Shown: positions 1 to 8,880 of the stretch, piece after piece
How the letters are laid out: each line of letters opens with the position of its first letter
Position numbering within the stretch: position 1 is the first letter of the stretch
Source of the DNA: Elusimicrobium minutum
GTDB taxonomy: Bacteria; Elusimicrobiota; Elusimicrobia; Elusimicrobiales; UBA9959
Assembly: GCA_020723765.1 (NCBI GenBank)
Contig: DYIF01000002.1
Span: 53,180-117,179, forward strand
DNA length: 64,000 nucleotides
Reading direction: 5' to 3'
Translations under genes and position numbers: made by a program
The notes under the pieces: generated by a model
The model's database searches: none
Seen by the model: only the letters and a program-made list of their open reading frames with translations
Told to the model about the DNA's origin: nothing

Positions 1-383
1 ATGTTGTATCTCAATCCCCCGCCGATTATATTGAGGCCGGAGTATGAAAAACCTCTTAAAGTAAAATCTAGTCCCGTAAGAGGAATTCCCACCGAACCGT
101 GAACCATTGGAATTCCAAAACTTTTAACTCCCGCATTTTTCAATATTTTATTGCCTGAAGCCGGTTCTTTTTGTATAGCCATATCGAAACCGATATCAAA
201 TCCCGGAAAACCCAGGGCTCTTCCCGAATTAAAATCGTTTGCTCCCAAAACCCCGCCGAAATCCTTTACGAAAGCCTTAAAATCCGATTGAGAAAAATAA
301 GTTTTAAAATCTTCGAAAGGATCGGCAAATAGGTTAAACGAAAACGACAAAAAAAGCGAGACCAACAATGAAATCTTTTTCAT
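1..383 (-). CDS. Secreted or outer-membrane protein, N-terminal part only (cut by window edge)
   Basis: The frame is open from an ATG at 383 to the left edge, giving 127 residues without a stop, so the C-terminus lies outside the window. The protein starts MKKISLLVSLFLSFSFNLFA, a clear signal peptide, so it is exported. After it come short alternating hydrophobic and glycine-rich stretches (GFPGFDIGFDMAI, GIPLTGLDFTLRGFSYSG) that look like the first strands of an outer-membrane beta-barrel; this is inference. The Shine-Dalgarno sequence AGGAGG lies 5 bases before the ATG. I do not recognise the family with confidence. Confidence 0.7.
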   Translation of the reverse strand, partial: MKKISLLVSLFLSFSFNLFADPFEDFKTYFSQSDFKAFVKDFGGVLGANDFNSGRALGFPGFDIGFDMAIQKEPASGNKILKNAGVKSFGIPMVHGSVGIPLTGLDFTLRGFSYSGLNIIGGGLRYN

Positions 384-405
384 ATATCCTCCTAAAATCA
401 TTATA

Positions 406-1425
406 CTAAATTTCAAAAAAATATTTTTTTCTTAATAACATCGCTTTATTTCTTATTTTTAAAAACAAAAATTTAGGCAAAATGGAATATAAAATTAAAG
501 TTATAAAAAAAGAAGAAAAAATAAGGCTAACCGCCCCCACGCGGGCTACGACATCGGAAAATATTTTTTTAGCGGAAACGTTGTCTTTTAAAGCGTAAAT
601 AGATACCAACATATTGGCTAATCTTAAAAAAGATCTTTTTTTCCATAAATCAAAAATTTTTTTTCTCTCCGGCCACAAAGAAACGCCATCCGAATAAACG
701 GACTCCGTCAATTTTTTTACATTATCTAAGAAATCGGAATATGTCGTTTTGATAGTGGCGCTAAAATCGGTCACATTCCATACATAAAAAACTTTATCTA
801 TGTAAAGAACCTTTCCTCTTAAAAAAAATCTTAAATGAGATTCAAGGTCGTCGCTAATTATTCCGGCCCTGTAAAAATCGAGTTCCAAAGCCTTTTCCCT
901 GTCGTATAAAACGGCCCCGTGAGAGTAAAAAATATTAGGATATTTCATAACAAGCCGAAAACCGTCTATAAGTTTATTCGGCGGAATATTTTCAAAATAT
1001 TTTTTAACCGAAGAATCGTATTTAACAAATCCCCCAAGTATCGCGACAATCTCATCGCTATAATTTTCTTTAAATTTGCAAATAGCCGCCGAAATAACCG
1101 AATCGTCGTACAAATAATCGTCTCCGTCAAGCATTAAAACCCAATCGCCTTTTGATAGTTCATATAAAAGTTTTTTGTAAGTTTTAGTTCTGCCTAAGTT
1201 ATTTTCGTTTCTAAAAATTTTAATCCTTTTTTTTTCTTCCTCTCTCAAACCCTCATAAAAACTCTTAATAATGTCCCAGCTGCCGTCCGTCGACATATCG
1301 TCTAAAACTATCACTTCCAAATCGGAATAATCTTGATTTAAAGCGGAATTTACGGCTTTTAAAATCCGATCTTTAAAGTTATAACACGGTATCATTATAG
1401 ATACGGAAGGATTTTTAAAACCCAT
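406..1425 (-). CDS. Family 2 glycosyltransferase
   Basis: 339 residues. The N-terminal half is a GT-A fold of family GT2: the start SVSIMIPCYNFKDRI with the nucleotide-binding beta strand, LDDMSTDGS near residue 42, and the DXD-type metal site in LMLDGDDYLYD near residue 98. The C-terminus carries a hydrophobic stretch (SLIFSSFFITLILYSILP) that may anchor it to the membrane. It probably transfers a sugar from a nucleotide donor to a growing surface glycan. It has a Shine-Dalgarno AAGGAG seven bases before the ATG and stands divergent to the GT39-like gene at 1472. Donor and acceptor cannot be told from sequence. Confidence 0.9.
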   Translation of the reverse strand: MGFKNPSVSIMIPCYNFKDRILKAVNSALNQDYSDLEVIVLDDMSTDGSWDIIKSFYEGLREEEKKRIKIFRNENNLGRTKTYKKLLYELSKGDWVLMLDGDDYLYDDSVISAAICKFKENYSDEIVAILGGFVKYDSSVKKYFENIPPNKLIDGFRLVMKYPNIFYSHGAVLYDREKALELDFYRAGIISDDLESHLRFFLRGKVLYIDKVFYVWNVTDFSATIKTTYSDFLDNVKKLTESVYSDGVSLWPERKKIFDLWKKRSFLRLANMLVSIYALKDNVSAKKIFSDVVARVGAVSLIFSSFFITLILYSILPKFLFLKIRNKAMLLRKKYFFEI

Positions 1426-1471
1426 TTTTGCTCCTTATTTAATTTTACAAAAAATTATAAAATATCTATAA

Positions 1472-2874
1472 ATGATAAAAAATTATATTAACGATAAAAA
1501 ATATTTATACAACGTTTTTATAATATTGATTTTTTCAATATCTTTAAAACTGTTTCTACTCCACAAATCGGGACCCGTTTATTACGGAGACTCGGCTGAA
1601 TATTTGGAGGTAATAAATAACATAAATAACGGATTGGGATTTTCAAGAATAGACATATCCGATAATCTCATGAAACCCTACTCCAACAAACCGCCTTTGT
1701 TTTTTTATATCGTTTATTTTTCAAAATTTTTATTCGGCTCGGACTGGGCCAAAAATATAACAATAATCAATATTATATCTTCATCATTAACGATTGTCTT
1801 ATGGATTTATATATCTTTAATTATAACGCAAAACCCTAAAATCTCACTTCTAACAGGCTGGCTAATGATGTTGAATATAAATTTGATTTATAACAATATA
1901 TTGCTTATGCCGGATACATTTTACTTATGACATTTAGTTTTTTTTTCTTATTATTTTTAACCGCATTAAGATCGAAAAAAGCATATTTGTTTTTTATCTC
2001 GGGTATTTTAATGGGAATAAGCGTTTTAACAAGAACTTTACTAAAAGCGTACTGGATACTTATACTACCGCTTATAATTTTATATTTTAAAGATGAAATA
2101 AAACAAAAGATAAAATACATACTATTATTCCTTTTAGGATATTTAATTATAGTTTTCCCATACCATACAAGAAATTATTTAAAATTTCACACCCCGACTC
2201 CAATAGAGTTTCATCAAGGAATCGCTTTATATTGGTCCATAATACCTTTAACAAAATCAACCGACTATAAATATTTATATTCAAAATATCCCAAAATCGA
2301 AGAAATAATAAATATTCCTCCTCACAAAGCCGGCTCGCCTGATGAATATAAAATTAAAACCGAGGTTAAACTAACAGATGCTGAGATGGCCAAATATTTA
2401 ACGATAATTACCTTATATACCATAGTACAAAATCCAATATCTTTTATAAAAATATATATAAGAAATTTTATAAATCTTATAACATCTCCAAGCTCTTATC
2501 TTTCATCGATAGACATATTTTATAAAGATTACTTTGAAAAACAGCATGAAATAATTAAAAAATTTATAAACGATTATAAAACCCTTAGTTTTAAAGAATT
2601 TCTAATCATAACGCCCAATTTGTTTTTCAGATTCATTAATCTTATATTATTTTTAACCTTTTTAGCGGGCATAACGCTCTCTTTTAAACAAAAATATATA
2701 AATAAAGAAATTAACATATTTATTATAAGTTTAATAGTTTATATTATTGGCGTAACCTCCTTAACTCCGGCATATGACAGATACAGGCTCCCAATAGAAC
2801 CTATTATTTGTTTTTATCTTTCTTTATTTATTTTTTATATTATCAGTAAAAATAAATTTGGATATGGCAATTAA
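1472..2874 (+). pseudogene. GT39-like membrane glycosyltransferase split by a -1 frameshift
   Basis: Two overlapping frames, 1472-1930 (152 aa) and 1927-2874 (315 aa), together match the whole length of the intact 469-aa neighbour at 4192-5601. The first part aligns over its N-terminal third (YYGDSAEYL with VGDSPEYV, NKPPLFFYIVY with RRPPIFFYAVY, PDTF with SDTF), and the second continues with SGILMGISVLTRT against TGISLGICVLTRT. The break is at about 1921-1930: reading must slip back one base, so one base has been lost relative to the ancestor. The family is a polytopic GT-C transferase using polyprenyl-phosphate sugars; the acidic residue in the first loop (GDSAEY) is present. It could be a real pseudogene, a sequencing error or, less likely, programmed frameshifting across the ATGA overlap. 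Confidence 0.8.
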
Positions 2875-2881
2875 ATTATGA

Positions 2882-2887
2882 TATATT
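2882..2887 (+). promoter_or_regulatory. -10 box of a predicted leaderless promoter
   Basis: TATATT, then exactly six bases, then the ATG at 2894. There is no Shine-Dalgarno sequence. The same spacing recurs at nine other genes in the window, so transcription probably begins at or next to the A of the ATG. Confidence 0.45.
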
Positions 2888-2893
2888 TTGTTT

Positions 2894-4207
2894 ATGAATA
2901 AAACATCAGTAATAATACCGACATATAACGAAAAAGAAAACATAAAAAAATTAATAGAGAAAATAATAGAATCAAACAAAGACTTGAATATAATAATAGT
3001 GGACGATAACTCCCCCGATGGGACAGCGGATATAGTCGAAGAATTAAAAAATATTTATAAAACGATTCATCTGATAAAAAGACCTAAAAAAATGGGACTT
3101 GGAACCGCATATATAGCTGGTTTTAGATACGCAAAACAAAATTTAAATTCCGAATACGTTATTACCATGGACTCCGATTTTTCTCACGACCCAAAGACTA
3201 TACCGGATATAATCTCAAATCTCCAAAATTACGACTTAGTTATAGGTTCAAGATACACCGAAGGCGGAAAGGTAATAGATTCTCCCTTAATAAGAAGATT
3301 TATCTCAAAAGCGGCGAATTTTTTTGCCACATTCTTTGTTGGAGTAAAAGTAAAAGACGCCACAAGCGGTTTTAGAGGATATCGAATAGAAGCTCTTGAA
3401 AAAATAAATTACGATAAAATATTTTCCAACGGATACTCTTTCCTGACCGAAATAATATATAAAATATCGAAAATAAAAGACATAAAAATAAAAGAGATAC
3501 CGATTACTTTTCTGGATAGAAAATACGGAAAATCTAAAATTTCCAAAAAAGAAATAATAAAAGCGATGTATACCGTAATTAGACTTACAATTTTTAGAAT
3601 CATAATAAAAAAAGATCTGCATTATTATAATCTTGTGGAAAATGAGTTTTCTTTATTTAATCCTATAAATTACCTATCTTTTATATTTCACACTGGAAGA
3701 TATATTAAAATATCAAAAATGCTAAAAGATGGGAATATTTTAGACATAGGTTGCGGAAGACCATCTAAGTTTATGTCGGACGGAGCATTTCTCAATTTTA
3801 TAAACAGAAAGGAGTCTGTGGGAATAGACTTGAACGAGATAAACCTATCTAAACATGATTTCATAAAAGCGAATATACTAAATATGCCTTTTGCAAACAA
3901 ACATTTCGACAACGTAGTCGCTATGGAAATACTCGAACATATAGAAGAAGTAGACAAAGCTTTATTGGAAATAAAGAGGATAATGAAAGACGACGGGGTT
4001 CTGGTAATCTCCACCCCCGATAATTCTGTTTTATGGAAGATTATATGGTTTATTTGGAGTAACACTTTCGGCAGAATGTGGCAACACAAACATCTAATAG
4101 AATATAACAAAAAAGAATGGTTAGATAAAATATCCAAGTATTTTAAAGTTGAAGAAACAAACAATCATTTTTCATTCGATCTTATAATCAAATGCAAAAA
4201 GATATAA
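2894..4207 (+). CDS. Polyprenyl-phosphate sugar synthase (DPM1-like GT2) fused to a SAM methyltransferase
   Basis: 437 residues with two domains. Residues 1-230 are a dolichol-phosphate-mannose-synthase-like GT2: IIPTYNEKENI, VDDNSPDGT (37-43), TMDSDFSHDP (91-100), DATSGFRGYR (155-163) and FLDRKYGKSKI. This type loads a sugar on polyprenyl phosphate at the inner membrane face. Residues about 255-437 are a class I methyltransferase: ILDIGCGRPSK (282-292, motif I), VGIDLNE, NVVAMEILEHIEEVDKAL and VLVISTPDN. The usual membrane helices of long DPM1 proteins are absent. It sits between two paralogous GT39-like genes that would use its product. An upstream TTG at 2888 is possible, but the ATG at 2894 fits the promoter spacing. 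The methyl acceptor is unknown; a glycan or lipid-linked sugar is inference. Confidence 0.85.
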   Translation: MNKTSVIIPTYNEKENIKKLIEKIIESNKDLNIIIVDDNSPDGTADIVEELKNIYKTIHLIKRPKKMGLGTAYIAGFRYAKQNLNSEYVITMDSDFSHDPKTIPDIISNLQNYDLVIGSRYTEGGKVIDSPLIRRFISKAANFFATFFVGVKVKDATSGFRGYRIEALEKINYDKIFSNGYSFLTEIIYKISKIKDIKIKEIPITFLDRKYGKSKISKKEIIKAMYTVIRLTIFRIIIKKDLHYYNLVENEFSLFNPINYLSFIFHTGRYIKISKMLKDGNILDIGCGRPSKFMSDGAFLNFINRKESVGIDLNEINLSKHDFIKANILNMPFANKHFDNVVAMEILEHIEEVDKALLEIKRIMKDDGVLVISTPDNSVLWKIIWFIWSNTFGRMWQHKHLIEYNKKEWLDKISKYFKVEETNNHFSFDLIIKCKKI

Positions 4208-5601
4208 CCGACAAATCTTTCGTTATAAATATTTTTTTAATATTCATATTCTTAATAACGGTAAAATCATATTTTTTATTAAAGATTCCTCCTCAGATAG
4301 TAGGAGACTCACCGGAGTATGTTTCGGTAATTAAAAACATATCGGAAGGCAAAGGGTTTTCCGAAATAAACACGCTAAATAATCAAACAGAACCTTATGC
4401 CAGAAGACCGCCTATTTTTTTCTACGCCGTATATATTTTAAATTTTTTTAAAGATATAGAAAAAAACATAATTTTTTTAAATTATTTATCTTCTTTTTTA
4501 ATAGTTTTTTTATCAATATATCTTTCTTTTCATATAACAAAAAACAAATTAATAGCTATCGCAACCGGATGGCTATTATCTCTAAACGCCAATATTTTAT
4601 ATAATTCGCTTCTTATTATGTCCGATACTTTTTTTTCTCTAACGGTCATAATATTCATTTTAACTGTAATCTATTTTATTAATAATCCCACCAAAAAACT
4701 TTTTTTATTAACGGGAATATCTCTTGGCATTTGCGTACTCACAAGAACGGTTTTAAAATTTTATTGGATAATATTCGGATTATTAATATTTTTCTATTTT
4801 TTTAAATCCGAAGATATTAAAAAAAGACTAAAATATTTGTTTTTATTTATATTCGCCTATTCCATTGCCATATTCCCTTATCACTTAAGAAATTACAATA
4901 AACTAAATACCTTATCGATAGAATCCTATCAGGGGGCTTCGGCAATGTGGAGCATTATGCCTCTCATAAAAAACACCGATTATGGAAAATTATACCAAAA
5001 GGAGATGTCTTATAAAGAAATTTTAGATATACTAAAAAAATACGATTATCCTAATCTCGCCGAATATGAAATAAGAAAAAAATACGACCTGACTACAGTA
5101 GAGTACTCCAAAAAACTATTTAAAATTGCCAAATATACCATAATAAACAATCCGGTAGGATATTTTAAGATATTCATAAAAAATGTAATTAATAATATCA
5201 CATCTTCAAGCGCATATTTAAAGATAATAGATTTTGCAAAACCCGGGTATTACGATAAACAACATAAAATAATGTTGGATTTAACCATACAAAAAAATAA
5301 TATTAATTTATCCCAAATTAAATATTTAATTCCAAACCTTATTTTTAGGCTTCTAAACTTAATAATATTCGTTTTTTCTTTAATCGGAATAATAGCTTCT
5401 TTTAAAAAATTAGATAAAAGAAAATCCGTTTTTTTGATAAGCTTTCTATCTTATATAATTATAATTTCATCTCTTTCTTCAAGCTACGATAGATACAAAT
5501 TGCCTATAGAATTTATAATCAATTTTTATTTGGCTTATTTTTTATGCAATTTAGAAGATATAAAACAAAATTTATCAATTAAACTTAAAAGAATTTCTTA
5601 A
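4192..5601 (+). CDS. GT39-like polytopic glycosyltransferase (ArnT/PMT-type)
   Basis: 469 residues with many hydrophobic segments, typical of GT-C enzymes that move a sugar from a polyprenyl-phosphate donor at the outer face of the inner membrane. The first extracytoplasmic loop holds the acidic site VGDSPEYV, followed by RRPPIFFYAVY. The C-terminal part has a SSYDRYKLPIEFIINFY segment shared with the broken paralogue at 1472-2874. The start overlaps the end of the fused synthase/methyltransferase gene by 16 bases, so the two are co-translated; the donor is plausibly made by that neighbour. It ends convergently with the GT2 gene at 5585, overlapping it by 17 bases. The exact substrate is unknown. 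Confidence 0.8.
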   Translation: MQKDITDKSFVINIFLIFIFLITVKSYFLLKIPPQIVGDSPEYVSVIKNISEGKGFSEINTLNNQTEPYARRPPIFFYAVYILNFFKDIEKNIIFLNYLSSFLIVFLSIYLSFHITKNKLIAIATGWLLSLNANILYNSLLIMSDTFFSLTVIIFILTVIYFINNPTKKLFLLTGISLGICVLTRTVLKFYWIIFGLLIFFYFFKSEDIKKRLKYLFLFIFAYSIAIFPYHLRNYNKLNTLSIESYQGASAMWSIMPLIKNTDYGKLYQKEMSYKEILDILKKYDYPNLAEYEIRKKYDLTTVEYSKKLFKIAKYTIINNPVGYFKIFIKNVINNITSSSAYLKIIDFAKPGYYDKQHKIMLDLTIQKNNINLSQIKYLIPNLIFRLLNLIIFVFSLIGIIASFKKLDKRKSVFLISFLSYIIIISSLSSSYDRYKLPIEFIINFYLAYFLCNLEDIKQNLSIKLKRIS

Positions 5602-6283
5602 AAGCGTAAAAATACCATTTAAGATATTTTGGCAGCCATTTTAAAAGTTTAAATCTGGATTTCCCCTTAACCCTATCGGTCCAAACGCTTGGGATTTCCC
5701 CTATCTTAGCGCCCATAACGAAAGCCTTAACCGTAATTTCCATACCTATCTCAAAACCGCCGGTGCTTTCGATATTTATTCTTTTTAAAAAATCTTTATT
5801 ATACATTTTAAAGCTATTGGTAATATCGTGAGTGGGAATACCGGTTAAAAAATGCAAAGACAAACCGGCGAGTTTCGATATCGTTTTTTTTATTATCGGC
5901 CCCCCTATTTGTTTTCCCCCTCTCGCGTATCTTGATCCGCAAACGATATCGTATCCTTGATTTGATATCATATCGTACATTCCATTTACTATGGATAGGT
6001 CATCGGAAAGATCGGCCATAATTACAAGAATCGCTTTGTTTTTAGCCTCTTCAAATCCCGTTTTAATCGCGTTTAAAACACCTTTGGAATATTTATTTTT
6101 AATGAGTTTTATTTCGGAATTATAATTTTTGGAAATACTTTTAATTACCGGCAGCGTGTTATCCCAATCCATATCGTAAATAAAAAGAATTTCCATCGGG
6201 ATATTTATATTTTTATGAATGTTATTCAATAAGTTTTCTACGTTTTCGGCTTCGTTGTAAATGGGGACCACCAAGCTTAGCAT
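5585..6283 (-). CDS. DPM1-like GT2 (polyprenyl-phosphate sugar synthase)
   Basis: 232 residues forming one GT2 domain: LSLVVPIYNEAENVENLL at the N-terminus, YDMDWDNTLPVIKSI, MADLSDDLS as the metal-binding region, GSRYARGGKQIGGP, and HDITNSFKMYNKDFL with WTDRVKGKSRFKL near the end. These are the marks of polyprenol-phosphate mannose/glucose synthases, here without C-terminal membrane helices. It is the last gene of the long minus-strand polysaccharide operon; its ATG lies two bases after the stop of the dehydrogenase gene. It is a second, single-domain relative of the fused protein at 2894. Confidence 0.85.
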   Translation of the reverse strand: MLSLVVPIYNEAENVENLLNNIHKNINIPMEILFIYDMDWDNTLPVIKSISKNYNSEIKLIKNKYSKGVLNAIKTGFEEAKNKAILVIMADLSDDLSIVNGMYDMISNQGYDIVCGSRYARGGKQIGGPIIKKTISKLAGLSLHFLTGIPTHDITNSFKMYNKDFLKRINIESTGGFEIGMEITVKAFVMGAKIGEIPSVWTDRVKGKSRFKLLKWLPKYLKWYFYAFKKFF

Positions 6284-6284
6284 A

Positions 6285-7478
6285 TTATATCACGCAACCT
6301 TTTCCGGTTATGTTCCATATATCGATTATTATTTTGTTTTTAGGAAATCTTATTTTATTATATTCTTTATGCGGAGTGGCTATTATTATTATATCCGATT
6401 TTTTTATAAGCTCTTCCTCTCCCATAAAACCGCTGTCTTTTATATAAACGTCGCTTAAATAAACTTCTTTAGCTTCAAATTTAAGTATTTTTTTAAGCTT
6501 ATAAGAAAGAGATTCTCTTTTATCGTCCACATCCGACTTAAAAGCCATACCTAAAATTCCGACTTTCATATCGGAAAGTTTGTATTTGAGTTTTAATCTG
6601 TTAACCAGGTAATTCGGGAGTCCCTCGTTTACAAGCATGGCGGAATGGCCCAAATAAAAACTGTTATTATTAAACGAAGCCAACTGCATAGCGTCTTTAA
6701 ACAAACAAGGTCCGGCCGCAAAACCCGGACGCGGAAGGTCTTTGGCTCTTGGATAATTATAAGTCATAGCTTTATGTATTTTATAAAAATCCGCCTTATG
6801 GTCGTTTGCTATCATAAAAAATTGATTGGCGGTCGCAAATTTAATATATCTCCATACGTTGGTAAAAAGTTTAGCCAATTCCGCTTCTATCGGTTTTAAT
6901 TCCACAAGGTCTTTTGTTAAAACCGAAAATAATTTTTTAGCTCTTTTAAGCCCTTTATCGGTCGTAGCCGATACTATCTGAGGCAGCTCTTTTAATTCTT
7001 TCATCGCATATCCTTCGGCTATTCTTTCGGGGCAAAAAGAAACATCCGCATTTATTTTATTCGATTTAAACCATCTATCTATCATATCCGTGGTTCCGGG
7101 ATAAACCGTACTTCTTAAAACTATAAGATGTCCGTCTCTAAAATACTTTTTGTATGACTCCATCATCCTGCCCATAAGCTCAAACTCGGGATTTAAATGT
7201 TCGTCTACCGGCGTTCCTATTACTATGACTATGACCTCCGACTCCGATATAACCTCGGGATTTAAAGATAAAGAAAAATTGCCGTTTTTCAAAACCTTTT
7301 TCAAAACCGGCTCCGAATCGTACTCCACAAACGGCATTTTGCCGGTTTTTATGATTTCCATAGATTTGGGGTTTATATCCAGAGAAACCACCTTCTTTCC
7401 CCCGTCAGCCAAAGATATGGCGAGAGGCAATCCCACATGACCGAATCCTCCGACTACGCACACATCGTATTTAAACAT
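6285..7478 (-). CDS. UDP-glucose/GDP-mannose dehydrogenase family protein
   Basis: 397 residues, the normal length of nucleotide-sugar 6-dehydrogenases, which oxidise a UDP-hexose to the uronic acid with two NAD. The Rossmann motif VVGGFGHVGLPLA is at residues 8-20. The middle domain has RSTVYPGTT and CPERIAEGYAMKELKELP; the catalytic cysteine is in AGPCLFKDAMQLA, and the C-terminal NDP-sugar site has GMAFKSDVDDKRES. The CPERIAEG and ELKELPQIVSA segments resemble WecB/WecC-type UDP-ManNAc dehydrogenases, but the sugar is not certain. It has its own Shine-Dalgarno GGAGG before the ATG and TATAAT boxes in the 49-base gap upstream, so it may also start a shorter transcript inside the operon. Confidence 0.9.
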   Translation of the reverse strand: MFKYDVCVVGGFGHVGLPLAISLADGGKKVVSLDINPKSMEIIKTGKMPFVEYDSEPVLKKVLKNGNFSLSLNPEVISESEVIVIVIGTPVDEHLNPEFELMGRMMESYKKYFRDGHLIVLRSTVYPGTTDMIDRWFKSNKINADVSFCPERIAEGYAMKELKELPQIVSATTDKGLKRAKKLFSVLTKDLVELKPIEAELAKLFTNVWRYIKFATANQFFMIANDHKADFYKIHKAMTYNYPRAKDLPRPGFAAGPCLFKDAMQLASFNNNSFYLGHSAMLVNEGLPNYLVNRLKLKYKLSDMKVGILGMAFKSDVDDKRESLSYKLKKILKFEAKEVYLSDVYIKDSGFMGEEELIKKSDIIIIATPHKEYNKIRFPKNKIIIDIWNITGKGCVI

Positions 7479-7527
7479 AAATCCTCCAATAAATCTTATA
7501 TAATCCTATTATATAACTTTTAAATTT

Positions 7528-8880
7528 TTAATTTTCTTTAGTTCCAAATACGTTAAGAGAATACTTATCCAAAACTTCGGCGTATTTTTTCTTAATATAT
7601 CCAGTTTTTTCAAAATCGATTTTAATTTTTTGATAAAGTTCGGGATTAATAGTTTTAAGATAATCTATCTCCGAAAAATCGGGATTTAGTTCGAAATCGC
7701 TAAATTTCTTATAATTTTTAACCAGATATTCCTCTCTTTTGTTTTTTATAAAAACAAGTTCGTATTTAAAATAGTTTGAAAAAGAAGTTATTATCTGAAA
7801 ACAAAAAAGAAAAATCAAAAGAATAAAGAAATTAAAATTAAATTCTTTTTTATAATAAATCTTGTGCAAAAAAATAGCATAAACTCCCATAGGCCCCAAC
7901 AAACAGAAACTTACATACCTTGAGCCTATCCCCCCCTGCCAGCCGAAACCTGAACGTGAAATCGCAATTAAAAAAGAAGATAACAAAGAAAAGATAATAA
8001 GCGAGGCGAAAAAAGGATAATCTTTATAACTTTTTAAAGAATGATAATAAAAAAAGATCAAAATCAAACCCAAAATAAAAGCGGTATATTTTTCGGTTGT
8101 CAAAGGACTTCCGACGGATACGATAAAATAAAGTATGAAATTAAAAAAATTTTTTTTAAAATAGATATGCTCTTCTTCTCCATTAAAAGGATATCCATAA
8201 AAATAAAAAAACAAAAACGCTATGGAAATTAAGCTCCAAACATATAATTCTTTGTTCCTTTTTTGGTTTACGATTAAAAGAAAACCTATCGGCCATATCA
8301 AAATACCGTTACCAAATGTGTAAGTAGTAAAAATACCCGAGATTATGGAAAGAGCAAAATTGATATCGAGACCTTTAGATTTGGATAAGCAGTAAAGAGA
8401 AACCAAAAACAAAAAAACCATCATCGGTATCTGAAACTGCCAGCCGTATAAAAAATTTTCCCACTGCCTCATACTAAAAATTAAAAAAGACGGTATTATA
8501 AGATGAGAAACCCTAAATTTTTCGCCCAACAAATTATTAATAGATTTATATAGGACTCCAAAACTTAACATAGCAAAAAAGTATCCAAAAAACATTTGAT
8601 ATTTGGAATTGTAACCGAAAAATTTCGAGTTTATCAACATTAAGATTCTCGGCAAAGCTATTCTATGCTGGTTGTGAAAGTCTAATATATCTTTAAAAGA
8701 AATTTCTCCTTTAAAAAATTTATCTATATAAGGAACTATAGCCCACTCGTCCCCGGTTATCACATTGACCCCGTATCTATATATTAAAAAGAAAATCAAA
8801 AAACAGGGTATTATTATAAACAAAAAAGACACAATATTTGATTTTGGAAAGAAATCTTCGACAAAATCTTTATTAGACAT
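7528..8880 (-). CDS. Polytopic membrane protein, probable GT-C-type glycosyltransferase
   Basis: 450 residues with about ten hydrophobic segments. The first loop after the N-terminal helix holds ITGDEWAIVPYIDKFF and then HNQHRIALPRIL, an arrangement like the acidic catalytic loop of GT-C transferases (GT39/GT83 relatives). The C-terminal 90 residues are soluble, lysine-rich and probably cytoplasmic or periplasmic. It overlaps the upstream epimerase gene by eight bases, so it belongs to the polysaccharide operon. A role in glycan transfer or assembly is inferred from topology and context; a polymerase is less likely because the long periplasmic loop typical of Wzy is not evident. Confidence 0.65.
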   Translation of the reverse strand: MSNKDFVEDFFPKSNIVSFLFIIIPCFLIFFLIYRYGVNVITGDEWAIVPYIDKFFKGEISFKDILDFHNQHRIALPRILMLINSKFFGYNSKYQMFFGYFFAMLSFGVLYKSINNLLGEKFRVSHLIIPSFLIFSMRQWENFLYGWQFQIPMMVFLFLVSLYCLSKSKGLDINFALSIISGIFTTYTFGNGILIWPIGFLLIVNQKRNKELYVWSLISIAFLFFYFYGYPFNGEEEHIYFKKNFFNFILYFIVSVGSPLTTEKYTAFILGLILIFFYYHSLKSYKDYPFFASLIIFSLLSSFLIAISRSGFGWQGGIGSRYVSFCLLGPMGVYAIFLHKIYYKKEFNFNFFILLIFLFCFQIITSFSNYFKYELVFIKNKREEYLVKNYKKFSDFELNPDFSEIDYLKTINPELYQKIKIDFEKTGYIKKKYAEVLDKYSLNVFGTKEN

